Assembly (NCBI RefSeq): GCF_004053875.1
Contig: NZ_SBIP01000001.1
Coordinates: 124,001-188,000, forward strand
Reading direction: 5' to 3'
DNA: 64,000 nucleotides
From: Neorhizobium lilium
GTDB lineage: Bacteria; Pseudomonadota; Alphaproteobacteria; Rhizobiales; Rhizobiaceae
The notes beneath the pieces were generated by a model. It had not been told where the DNA came from, searched no databases, and saw nothing but the letters and a program-made list of their open reading frames with translations. Positions 28,331-37,108 of the stretch are shown piece after piece; within the stretch, counting starts at the first letter, position 1; every line of letters starts with the position of its first letter. A program made the translations under genes and the position numbers.

Positions 28331-29614
28331 TTATCCACCGGCCGCAACCATGGCAGATCCACTCCCATCACGGCTGCGGCCGCCGGCAGGAACGATTGCG
28401 AACGCCAGAACTGGCGCTGCGAACATGAGCATGTGCACCCAAACCATCAAAACCCAGTCGGTCTGATGGGAAACGGCGTGCATGGAAGGGATGATCGACA
28501 GAACATAAACGAATTGCGCGGCGAACTCGCCCTGGTTCGCAGTTACCCAGATCCGGCGAACGAAATAGGAAAGGAGGAAGAACTTCAATGCTCCGAAATA
28601 CCAGAACGACTCGAAGGCATCCGTCATTCCCGTCTCGGTCGTCCCGACGATTGGGTTGTAATCGCGCGCCATGGCCGGCACCGGCAGCATAAGCGACTGC
28701 TTGACGTCCGTGCCGAGAAGCTGAGCCGGTATGAAATTGAAGACGAGCCGGTTCCAGTGGAATTTACCGTAATCGAACTGCAGCGTCGCCGCGGTATTGT
28801 TGATACGCAAAACGGCGTTGCGCATTTCGTCACCGCCGTCCCGCAATATTTTTTCGAGGTTTCCGACGAAGTCGATTTGCATAACGTCGTCCCATACGGG
28901 CGCATCGTTTGCTTTGGTTATAGCGCGATAATCGCCCATGCTGTTCATCGACAGCGTGCCTAGAAAAATGCTGACAATGATGAGCGCGCGCGGAACGGCC
29001 CATCCCTTGTAGAACCACCAGGCCAAGGCAAACACCATCACCAGTTCCACGGCTTCCGCTCGCTTGCCCGTAATGACGATACGGTCCAGGTAAAAGACCA
29101 GATCGAACGCCAGGATGATGACTGCCCACCAGGAAAAACGCCGGGCGAGGCAGAGTACGGCTATGGCCAAACCGTAGCTCAGGAGGCGGGAGAAGAAGAT
29201 GTAGATGACCGGCACACCCGTCATCTGCACTGCAATGGTAAGTTCTCCGGGTAAGCGGCTGAGCTTGAAATAGAAATAGGCGCCGGCGAACGACAGAAGT
29301 GCTGCCACGATCAGCAATCGCCCCTCGTCGAAATCCAGGCGGAAGGATTGCAACGGCTTCGCGTTCGCTCTCCACCCCCACCAGCACATGAACAGGCACA
29401 TCATCATGAAGATGGCTGTTCTGGCGAACGCGCCTTCGGGAAGGAATGTATCTGCAGCGAGACCCGGAATCTGCGGGAGGATAAAGCTGAAAGCGATGAC
29501 ACCTGTCAGAAACGGGAACTCAAATATCCGGCCACGTCGCATCATGCCCCAGATGAGAAGAAACAGAACGCTGCCGAACAGGGCAAAGACCAGGAAGCTG
29601 CTCACGGCGCACAC
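28331..29614 (-). CDS. polytopic membrane protein, probable Wzy-type polymerase
   Basis: 427 residues with about 10-11 hydrophobic helices and a large hydrophilic loop at about 230-320 (starting SMGDYRAITKAND and containing DYGKFHWNRL). This is the layout of O-antigen or exopolysaccharide polymerases, whose sequence conservation is very low. Genes for Wzx, an initiating transferase and glycosyltransferases surround it, and no other polymerase candidate is visible in the region. The role is inferred from topology and context. Confidence 0.65.
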   Translation of the reverse strand: MCAVSSFLVFALFGSVLFLLIWGMMRRGRIFEFPFLTGVIAFSFILPQIPGLAADTFLPEGAFARTAIFMMMCLFMCWWGWRANAKPLQSFRLDFDEGRLLIVAALLSFAGAYFYFKLSRLPGELTIAVQMTGVPVIYIFFSRLLSYGLAIAVLCLARRFSWWAVIILAFDLVFYLDRIVITGKRAEAVELVMVFALAWWFYKGWAVPRALIIVSIFLGTLSMNSMGDYRAITKANDAPVWDDVMQIDFVGNLEKILRDGGDEMRNAVLRINNTAATLQFDYGKFHWNRLVFNFIPAQLLGTDVKQSLMLPVPAMARDYNPIVGTTETGMTDAFESFWYFGALKFFLLSYFVRRIWVTANQGEFAAQFVYVLSIIPSMHAVSHQTDWVLMVWVHMLMFAAPVLAFAIVPAGGRSRDGSGSAMVAAGG

Positions 29615-30324
29615 CTTGCTTCTGCGGCCGCCGCTTGCGCGACTGCCGTGATCGGTACAGCCAATTCAGACATCAGCGATCTTAGGTCGTAGACAAGCGT
29701 CTTGGCGTATTCCTTGAAAATCTGAATGCCGTCGAACTCGAAAGCGAGCTTCCAATAGGATCGTGTCCGCTCCGCTGGCACAGAGATCCATCTGACTCCA
29801 GGCATGACCGAACGAAACCGCTTCATGGCGCGCTTGGAGTGATACCAGCTGGTGACGAGGATAGCGCATTGCACACCCATGGCGGCCAGTATTGGCTGCG
29901 AGAAAGATGCGTTCTCCCAGGTATTGGAGGATAAACATTCCGTCCGGATTGCCGCCGGCGTGACACCCTCTTCGATCATTGTCTGGCGGATCGAGCCGCA
30001 ATCGCCATAACCGCTCACGAGCAGAGATGGAGCTCTCCCTTCCCGCCACAGGGACGCCGCCTCGGCCGCCCGCGGCGGCCCGTCGCCGCCTAGAACGACG
30101 ATGACATCCGCTTTCCGCACTACGTCCCGTTGCGTCAATAGCGTGTCTGCGAGCACCAGGGCAATTGCATAAACCCATAACCCGACAAGCAAGATCGTCG
30201 CGAGGCAGATGGAAATCCTCATCGGCCGCCGGAGAGAGTTGTGCATTTTCAAGGAGGTTAGGTGCTCCCTTATCCGCACATCCGTACCAATGGACGAACG
30301 CAGCCCCGATTGGATCTTGTTCAT
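29602..30324 (-). CDS. DUF218 / YdcF-ElyC-type membrane-anchored protein
   Basis: 240 residues from the ATG at 30324, which overlaps the stop of the preceding gene by 4 bp. The longer in-frame ORF runs through that gene and is not real. One membrane helix (about 36-60, ISICLATILLVGLWVYAIALVLA) precedes a DUF218 domain: ADVIVVLGGDGPPRAAEAASLW, LLVSGYGDC, CLSSNTWENASFS and VTSWYHSKRAMKRF. Family members affect envelope glycan steps in other bacteria. The function here is unknown. Its end overlaps the Wzy-like gene by 13 bp. Confidence 0.8.
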   Translation of the reverse strand: MNKIQSGLRSSIGTDVRIREHLTSLKMHNSLRRPMRISICLATILLVGLWVYAIALVLADTLLTQRDVVRKADVIVVLGGDGPPRAAEAASLWREGRAPSLLVSGYGDCGSIRQTMIEEGVTPAAIRTECLSSNTWENASFSQPILAAMGVQCAILVTSWYHSKRAMKRFRSVMPGVRWISVPAERTRSYWKLAFEFDGIQIFKEYAKTLVYDLRSLMSELAVPITAVAQAAAAEARCAP

Positions 30325-31481
30325 GGGCTTGTCACATCCTTGGCGACCGGCTCTGCCGCCCTGGTGGAGAATGAGACATTGCCCATGAGATCGAATGAGG
30401 TCGCCGAGGCGCCAGACAGGCTCAAGCGCTTCCGGTGAAGCCAGACCTTTGACAGGTTGCCACTGATAGCCATGACAAACATCGTGTGGAGAGCGATCGG
30501 CACAAGCAGACCGATCGCCATGACCTCGCCCGGGATATTGGCGCGGATCCCGGCATAGCCTATCGCGCCACAGACCGCCGAAACCACCATCAAAGTGCCG
30601 GTCGTCGCCGCCGGAGTGAGACCTTGATCCAGCAGAAGGTGATGGAGATGCCAGCGATCGGCGGACATCGGGCTGCGGCGCGCCAGCAGCCGGCGGACGA
30701 TCAGGCTCAATGTATCGGCCACGGGAAGGATCACAATCCAGACCAGTGCGGGAAACGACACCTCGACGCTCTGCGTGGCGAGCAGGAGGATGACGTAGGC
30801 GATGGTCGCACCAAGCGCGGTACTCCCGGCATCTCCGAGAAAAATACTTGCTCTGCTGCGCCAAGGGCTCCGCATATTGAACACCAGGAAGGCACAGAGG
30901 CATACTAGCAGTGTCTGAAGCGACAGGATAAGCTCCGGCATCTGCGCAAGGCCGGCCACGACAATCAACCAGATCAGGGTGACACTGGCGACCCCGCCGG
31001 CGAGGCCATCGACCCCGTCGATCATGTTCCAGGAATTCACGAGGCCGGCCACGAACAAGACGCCGATGAAAAAGAAAAGTGGCAGAAAGAATTGGGACTC
31101 GCCGGAAAACAGCACGCCGACGGACAAGGAACCGATGTCTGCGCCGCCGACGAGAGCAATGGCCATGGTTATCTGCATGATCAGGCGCCCGAAGGCTGGA
31201 AGCGGCCGGCGGTCATCGACTACGCCCATCAGCAAGATGACGAGCAACCCCAGCCAGAAATTCAGGCCCAACTCGTCCGGCCGTCTGACAGCGAAGGTCG
31301 CTATGGCAAAAGCGGAAAATATGGCGATCCCACCACAGAGGGGTACGGCGCCCTTATGCTGCTTTCGCACTGAATCGGGCCGATCCACCAGATGGAAGAC
31401 AGTCGTGAGACGCCGAAGAACCATGAGCATCGAAACGCCCAATATGAATGTGGCAGTTGTGGTGATGAACAACGGAAGCAT
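30321..31481 (-). CDS. WecA/MraY-type undecaprenyl-phosphate sugar-1-phosphate transferase
   Basis: 386 residues from the ATG at 31481, 8 nt after GAGGGA. A TTG at 31496 overlaps that site. There are about 11 hydrophobic helices. Family motifs are VDRPDSVRKQHKGAVPLCGGIAI (near 38), the Asp pair MGVVDDRRPLP (near 85), NSWNMIDGVDGLAGG (near 150) and RRSPMSADRWHLHHLLLDQG (near 265). It would start repeat-unit assembly by loading a HexNAc-1-P on the lipid carrier. First gene of the leftward run through the acetyltransferase. Confidence 0.9.
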   Translation of the reverse strand: MLPLFITTTATFILGVSMLMVLRRLTTVFHLVDRPDSVRKQHKGAVPLCGGIAIFSAFAIATFAVRRPDELGLNFWLGLLVILLMGVVDDRRPLPAFGRLIMQITMAIALVGGADIGSLSVGVLFSGESQFFLPLFFFIGVLFVAGLVNSWNMIDGVDGLAGGVASVTLIWLIVVAGLAQMPELILSLQTLLVCLCAFLVFNMRSPWRSRASIFLGDAGSTALGATIAYVILLLATQSVEVSFPALVWIVILPVADTLSLIVRRLLARRSPMSADRWHLHHLLLDQGLTPAATTGTLMVVSAVCGAIGYAGIRANIPGEVMAIGLLVPIALHTMFVMAISGNLSKVWLHRKRLSLSGASATSFDLMGNVSFSTRAAEPVAKDVTSP

Positions 31482-31806
31482 GGTAAAATCCCTCAAGGAT
31501 GAGAGCGGGAGCGACCGCTAAAAAGCCGAATCTGCCTGGAAATACCCTAGAAAACCTCTGTCACAGGGGGTATCCGAGCAAATGGAGCAGTCCTCTCCGC
31601 CATAGGGCGGTGCATGCGGGTAGGAGAGTAAGGAAACCGGCCGGGTGGACGATTTCCATATCGAAAGGCGTAAGTGCGTCAGCTTGACAGCGCAGTGGTT
31701 CGAAGCCCGCAGAAGCCTCTATCAAGCCGTTTTGGCAGGGCTCCCATTGGGGATGCTTCCGCCGTCAGGCACTTGTCCTGCCGACAGGGGAGTAGCGATA
31801 TTTGAA
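31482..31806. other. non-coding gap with probable promoter for the WecA-type operon
   Basis: 325 bp between two leftward genes. I see no credible ORF: the small ones lack ribosome sites and resemble nothing I recognise. The GAGGGA ribosome site of the transferase is at its left end. A short GC-rich inverted run around 31590-31625 (CCGCCATAGGGCGG) may form a hairpin. Confidence 0.4.
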
Positions 31807-33006
31807 TCACAATCGCTCACGGACGACCCGCAGCCAGTTCTTGAGCGGCAAGGGCACATAGGTTCGTAGACCAGGCCGCAATCCGCCCGGAATTGACCAG
31901 TTTTCCAAATCAAGAACGGGCGGCAGTTTCGGTCGTCCTGCCATTGCAGAGCTTATGATCGCCTGGTAGCTGTTAGCGATCTTCTCGATGCTGTACCGCT
32001 TGGGAATTGCCTCGCGTGCCGATTTTGACATACGCTCCAGAAGATCACGATCCGCATGAAGACGTGAAATGGCTTTGGCGGCCGCGCTGTAATTTCCGAC
32101 TGGGAACAGGAAGCCGTTCTTTCCGTCGTCGACGACCATGTCAGTCACTCCCCTGATTTGAGAAACAACGGGGACACAGCCGCCGGCCATCGCTTCGATC
32201 AAGGTCATGCCCAACCCCTCGAAACGGGACGGCATGATCAACACATCATGTTCTGCCATAACTGCCGGTATCTCGGAAAGCGGAACAGCACCTGTATAAT
32301 TTACGCGGCTGGCGTGCCCGGCAAGCCGGCGCTTGAGCTTGCCCATGTCGGGACCGTCTCCCACCACGGTCAGACCAACTGTCTCCGGCAAGCCGTCCAT
32401 GATCTCCCTGAGCCACAAGACCCCCTTGGAAGAATCTTCGATACGCCCGGCAAAAAGAAGCTTTAGTTCCCCGTCCCGGTTTATCGTGCCCCGAGCGGTC
32501 TCGCTGAAGGCTGCAGTATCGACAGCATTGGGGATCGCGTAGGTGCGGTCGCTTTGGAAGCCATAGCGTTCGACAAGATCGGCACGGCACCTTTCCGATA
32601 CGCAGATGGTGGCATGGGCGTAATCGCGGATCGATCTCGCTGCTGCATAAGTGCCGGGCGAGATATTGTGGACGACCATGATCCGCAGGATATCCTCCGG
32701 CAGATAGCGCACGATGTTCGTCTGCAGCCGGTCGCCGAGAACATTGACGATCACGCCGTCAAACCCTCCGTTGCGGATAGCGGCCGCCATTTTCCTGGCG
32801 CGGCCGCTTTCGCTTAGCGCCTCCGGCATGGGAACCAGCGTACCGAAGAACTGCTCCTCCCGCATCTCATACGGCAATTCATAGCCATCGGGACACCCGC
32901 CGAGCCATCGCAGGTCAATGCCATGTGCGGCAAGCCCAGTGTGAAGATGCTTGAATACCGAATAGGTGCCTCCCGTATGGGGCAGAACAAAATAGGCAAG
33001 TTTCAT
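31807..33006 (-). CDS. GT4-family glycosyltransferase
   Basis: 399 residues from the ATG at 33006, preceded by AAGGGGA. An upstream start at 33027 overlaps that site. It begins MKLAYFVLPHTGGTYSVFKHL, with ELKLLFAGRIEDSSKGVLWL near 190 and the donor motif PSRFEGLGMTLIEAMAGGCVPVV near 275 carrying both Glu residues. Divergent from the pyruvyltransferase gene with a 283-bp gap that should hold two promoters. Confidence 0.88.
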   Translation of the reverse strand: MKLAYFVLPHTGGTYSVFKHLHTGLAAHGIDLRWLGGCPDGYELPYEMREEQFFGTLVPMPEALSESGRARKMAAAIRNGGFDGVIVNVLGDRLQTNIVRYLPEDILRIMVVHNISPGTYAAARSIRDYAHATICVSERCRADLVERYGFQSDRTYAIPNAVDTAAFSETARGTINRDGELKLLFAGRIEDSSKGVLWLREIMDGLPETVGLTVVGDGPDMGKLKRRLAGHASRVNYTGAVPLSEIPAVMAEHDVLIMPSRFEGLGMTLIEAMAGGCVPVVSQIRGVTDMVVDDGKNGFLFPVGNYSAAAKAISRLHADRDLLERMSKSAREAIPKRYSIEKIANSYQAIISSAMAGRPKLPPVLDLENWSIPGGLRPGLRTYVPLPLKNWLRVVRERL

Positions 33007-33289
33007 TGGGGTTCCCCTTCGGACCAATCGAGCTGATCCTGTGGCACGATGATCGACACCGCACCTCTGAGCCAGCGAAGGAGATAGTAGAAACCCCTAA
33101 GCTGCGAGGTAGTCGGATCGTAGGCGAGGCTGCATCGCCCGTTAGTCGGTAGAACCCGGCTCCTCAGTTCCTTTGAGGTATCTGCAGAGCCGGACAGCGA
33201 GATTTTGAGGCGCGGGCGAAACCGATAGATCTCGTCAGCGCGAATTGCCCGATTACGACCGGTCGCACTCGTACGGTGACGGAGCCAAG

Positions 33290-34498
33290 ATGAAGATCAG
33301 CCTGCTCGGACAATTCGGCTCTGGAAATTCCGGCAACGACGGATCACTGGAGGCTATGCTTATCTGCTTGCGCCGGCTTAGGCCCGACGCCGAGCTGTTG
33401 TGCATATGCTCCAATCCGACGGTTGTTCGTAGCCAGTATAATATTCCATCTATCAGCGTCGGAGGACCGGCGCTGAGTAATTCCTGGATCAACGCCCTGG
33501 ACCGGATGCTTGCAAGACTGCCGCGCCGGCTTGCCCTGCTCTATGGAGCACTCGCCCATTTCCAGATGGGGGATATAATGATCATTCCGGGCACGGGCAT
33601 TCTGGACGATTTTCAGGAAAGGGCATTCGGATGGCCCTTTGTTATATTTTGCTGGTGCCTGGTTGCGCGTTTGCGCCAGACCAAAATCGCCTTCATCAGC
33701 ATTGGTGCAGGACCGATAACAAACCGCTTGAGCCGGTGGTTTCTGCGCTCGGCAGCGAAGATGGCCTCCTACCGTTCCTATCGCGACGATTACTCGTTGC
33801 GTTACATGAAAACGATCGGCTTGGACGTATCCGGCGATCGTCGTTACCCAGACATTGCTTTCGATCTTCCCGTTCCTGCACCGGGTACTAAAGCCCATCC
33901 TGACAATCCGCTAAGGATTGGCGTCGGCATCATGCACTACCGCGGCTGGCAGAGCGAGCACCCACGTTCGGAGGCTATCTATCAGGAATACATCACCAAA
34001 ATGTCCAGATTCGTGGCCTGGCTTCTCGATCAGGGCTACCATGTCAGCTTGCTTATGGGTGACGTAACGGACCGCAAAGCCTGCGACGATCTGGTTGCAA
34101 TGCTTGCCCCGACGATAGCAAGCGAGGATGGCGCGCTGCTGGAGATCGGTTCCGCCCGCTCACTTCACGACATCATGGATCAGATGTCGACAGTCGATGC
34201 GGCGGTCGTGTCGCGTTACCACAATCTCGTCTGTGCCCTGAAGCTTGGTCGGCCAACCATATCTCTCGCTTACGCTCATAAGAATGACGACCTGATGAAG
34301 GACTTCCGACAGGACAAATTCTGTCGCCACATTGAGACCTTCCAGGTGGACGACCTGATCGACCTCCTGAAGAGCGCGCTTGCCGACCGCGAGCTCGTAA
34401 AGGAACAGATCGACTTCACTAACGGACGTTTGAAGGCTGAGCTTGGCGAACAACAGGAACTGTTGAAACGATCCCTGCTGTCAAGCAGCCCGACATGA
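33290..34498 (+). CDS. polysaccharide pyruvyltransferase family protein
   Basis: 402 residues from the ATG at 33290 (the upstream in-frame start at 33245 has no ribosome site). Family landmarks are LGQFGSGNSGNDGSLEAML at the N-terminus, IIPGTGILDDF (near 98), FISIGAGPIT (near 140), RRYPDIAFDLP, and the C-terminal SRYHNLVCALKLGRPTISLAYAHKNDDLM (near 317). It would transfer pyruvate from PEP to a sugar as a ketal, giving the glycan negative charge. Some members are only structurally related, so the donor is not certain. Confidence 0.82.
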   Translation: MKISLLGQFGSGNSGNDGSLEAMLICLRRLRPDAELLCICSNPTVVRSQYNIPSISVGGPALSNSWINALDRMLARLPRRLALLYGALAHFQMGDIMIIPGTGILDDFQERAFGWPFVIFCWCLVARLRQTKIAFISIGAGPITNRLSRWFLRSAAKMASYRSYRDDYSLRYMKTIGLDVSGDRRYPDIAFDLPVPAPGTKAHPDNPLRIGVGIMHYRGWQSEHPRSEAIYQEYITKMSRFVAWLLDQGYHVSLLMGDVTDRKACDDLVAMLAPTIASEDGALLEIGSARSLHDIMDQMSTVDAAVVSRYHNLVCALKLGRPTISLAYAHKNDDLMKDFRQDKFCRHIETFQVDDLIDLLKSALADRELVKEQIDFTNGRLKAELGEQQELLKRSLLSSSPT

Positions 34499-34603
34499 AC
34501 ACCGTCGATCTCTCCTTAAAGCCTTCGCGGAACTCTTGCACGCGTCGGGCCCCAGTCGACGAGGCAAGGGAAGGGAACCAAGCTTGAACAGGAAAAGTAC
34601 AGA

Positions 34604-36085
34604 ATGAGCACGCCGCGCCGCGCCTTCATCATGTCGTCGATCGAGCAGTATCTGGCTATGGTCATCAATGTCAGCGTCATCGCTACCATGGCACGCATCC
34701 TAACGCCCGACGAAGTCGGGCACGCCGTGACTGGCATCGGCATCGGCGCTATTGCGCTGTCGTTGCGGGAATTCGTGACGCCGGAATTCCTGATCCAGAA
34801 GAAAGACATCGATCGACAGGATCTCAGCACCTCTTTTACCCTGCTCTCCGGCATTACCATTTTCGTGGGGCTGGCGGTGTTTGCAGTCTCCGGAGAAATC
34901 TCACGGCTGTACGGCTCACCGGAACTGGTGTTGTTCCTCTTGCTGTTTCTGCTGTCTGCTGTCGCTGAAACCATATCGCTTCCGGTCATCGCCGTGCTCA
35001 GGCGAAACATGTCCTTCGGCGCGCTCGCCAACATGCGCACTGTTGCCCTGATCGTCTATGCCGTCGTCACCATCACGCTGGGCTTTCTGGGTTTCGGGTT
35101 TGTCAGCTATGCCTGGGGTACGCTTGCCAATGCCATGGTGCTTGCCTGCATGACGGCTTACGCCGCACCCTACCCTATCTCGTCCATGTGCAGGATCAGC
35201 GTGGCAGGATGGCGGAATGTAGTGGCCTTCGGACGCTTCAAAGGGGCTTCCCAGGCCATCGACCGGATCTATGAGACCGTTCCGCAACTGATCCTCGGCA
35301 AGATCATCTCGATGTCCTCTGTCGGTCTCTATAATCGCGCCAACACAATCTGCTCCATTCCCGACCGGCTCATCATGTCGGCTTTCTATGCGATGGCATT
35401 TCCGGCCCTGGCGGCAGGCGTCCGAGACGGCCGTGACATAAAGCAGGCCTATCTCGATACGCTGAGCTATCTATCCGGCATATATTGGCCGGGCGTACTC
35501 CTCATCGCGCTGACGGCGGAGCCGATCGTCAATCTTGTTCTCGGACCCCAATGGCACGAAGCAATCCTGATCGTGCGGCTTCTTGCCGGAGCGGCCGTGT
35601 TCTGGTTCGCCGTTATCGGCATCAACCCATTGCTATTGGCTTTGGGGCAGAACCGGGATGCCTTCCTGTCCAGCTTTATCTGCCGCAGCATCGCTGCCGC
35701 TCTTCTCTGCACCGCAAGCCTTCACGGCATCTTGGCCATGGCGCTCAGCCAGTTCGTCGCCATGCCTGCGCAGATGATCATTTCCCTCTACTTCGCCAGG
35801 CGTCATCTCAGATTTACCTTTGCAGAACTCTGGGGCGCCATTGCGCCCAGCATGCTGGTCACCTCCTGCTCCATGGCAGGCCCGCTCGCAATGCTGGTTG
35901 CCAATCACGGGAACGCAGACACCAATCTGCCTCAGCTTGCCGCGACACTTGTTCTGGCGGCTGCAGGCTGGTTTCCCGGCCTCATGCTGGCCAACCATCC
36001 TTTATTGGTGGAGGTCCGGCTTGTCTTCAAGACGCTGCTGAGCCTCGCCCCATGGCTTCGCCGAAATTCCGCAACTACGGGGTGA
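34604..36085 (+). CDS. Wzx-type oligosaccharide flippase
   Basis: 493 residues with about 12-14 hydrophobic helices. The N-terminus MSSIEQYLAMVINVSVIATMARILTPDEVGH and the mid-protein GRFKGASQAIDRIYETVPQLILGKIISMSSVGLYNRA are typical of the PST/MATE-like polysaccharide exporters. It would flip undecaprenyl-linked repeat units to the periplasmic face before polymerisation. Followed 6 bp later by a GT2 gene. Confidence 0.9.
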   Translation: MSTPRRAFIMSSIEQYLAMVINVSVIATMARILTPDEVGHAVTGIGIGAIALSLREFVTPEFLIQKKDIDRQDLSTSFTLLSGITIFVGLAVFAVSGEISRLYGSPELVLFLLLFLLSAVAETISLPVIAVLRRNMSFGALANMRTVALIVYAVVTITLGFLGFGFVSYAWGTLANAMVLACMTAYAAPYPISSMCRISVAGWRNVVAFGRFKGASQAIDRIYETVPQLILGKIISMSSVGLYNRANTICSIPDRLIMSAFYAMAFPALAAGVRDGRDIKQAYLDTLSYLSGIYWPGVLLIALTAEPIVNLVLGPQWHEAILIVRLLAGAAVFWFAVIGINPLLLALGQNRDAFLSSFICRSIAAALLCTASLHGILAMALSQFVAMPAQMIISLYFARRHLRFTFAELWGAIAPSMLVTSCSMAGPLAMLVANHGNADTNLPQLAATLVLAAAGWFPGLMLANHPLLVEVRLVFKTLLSLAPWLRRNSATTG

Positions 36086-36091
36086 AGGCAC

Positions 36092-37078
36092 ATGGCTGCA
36101 ATCGATGTCGTGGTTCCCAATTATAATTACGGCAAATACCTGCGCACCTGCGTGGAAAGCGTTCTGAATCAGGCGGATGTCGCGATACGAGTGCTGATCA
36201 TCGACAACGCATCGACAGATGACAGCCGAGATATCGCCCATTCTCTGGCACAGGATGAGCGCGTCGAGCTTATCCTGCGGGAGAGCAATGCCGGGACTCA
36301 CGCCTCGTTCAACGAAGGCATAGATTGGGCGCAAAACGACTACTTTCTTTTGCTGTTTTCGGATGACTTTCTGGTTCCCGGCGCGCTGAAACGCGCAACC
36401 GATATCATGGAGCAAAACAGCGCAATTGCGTTTTGCTACGGCCGGGATGTCGCGGTCCATGGGGATGATCCGGTTCCGATCATGCCAGGGCGGACATCGC
36501 CCGTTGCATTCCGCCTTCACAAGAGCCGGGCCTTCATCGAGAGCTTTTGCCGGCGCGCGGTTTTCCAGATACCCGGTTCGTCGGTTGTTGTCCGGACTGA
36601 AGTCCAGAAGCGTGCAGGCCATTATCGCACGACACTTCCGCACAGCGATGACTATGAGATCTGGCTGCGGCTAGCCATGCTAGGGCCGGTCGCCGAACTC
36701 GACGCTGTCCAGGTCGGGCTTCGCACACACGACAGCAACCGCTCAAGGGAATTTGCGGCACGCCAGCTGGAGCACATTCTTCACACCGCGGCCGCGGCGG
36801 AAAGCTTCTTCAATCACGAAGGCGGAAGTCTGGAGGATTGTGGAGCCCTGAGGCGCCTTGCCCGCCAGGGTGTCGTCGGCCGAGCCTATTGGAGTGGGAT
36901 CGCGCATCTGCTGCGCGGCGATATGGAAGCCATGCGTCTGCTGGGGTTCGCCATCCGCTCGTCACCAGTCTCGGCAGTCGTACCGCCTGTGAGCTATCTC
37001 ATGAGCCGGCCAGACCTGGCAGGCCGGATCTCATCCTTCTTCGCCAATTCGGCTCGATCCAGACATATCGTCTTTTGA
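36092..37078 (+). CDS. GT2-family glycosyltransferase
   Basis: 328 residues, GT-A fold. It begins IDVVVPNYNYGKYLRTCVESVL with the nucleotide-binding IDNASTDDS (near 38). The metal-binding DxD-type element is LLFSDDFLVPG (near 88), and HSDDYEIWLRLAMLG near 189 matches the ED-type catalytic loop of GT2. The C-terminal 90 residues are helical. It ends 30 bp from the convergent hybrid kinase gene. Confidence 0.87.
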   Translation: MAAIDVVVPNYNYGKYLRTCVESVLNQADVAIRVLIIDNASTDDSRDIAHSLAQDERVELILRESNAGTHASFNEGIDWAQNDYFLLLFSDDFLVPGALKRATDIMEQNSAIAFCYGRDVAVHGDDPVPIMPGRTSPVAFRLHKSRAFIESFCRRAVFQIPGSSVVVRTEVQKRAGHYRTTLPHSDDYEIWLRLAMLGPVAELDAVQVGLRTHDSNRSREFAARQLEHILHTAAAAESFFNHEGGSLEDCGALRRLARQGVVGRAYWSGIAHLLRGDMEAMRLLGFAIRSSPVSAVVPPVSYLMSRPDLAGRISSFFANSARSRHIVF

Positions 37079-37108
37079 ACAGTTGATCCGGGTCGCCGAT
37101 CTCCGTCG

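Noticed and set aside
26483..28963. Rightward 826-residue open frame
   Set aside because: It runs over the end of one glycosyltransferase, all of another, the reverse-strand acetyltransferase and part of the Wzy-like gene. It is Arg/Gly/Pro rich with no domain, typical of a shadow frame in GC-rich DNA.
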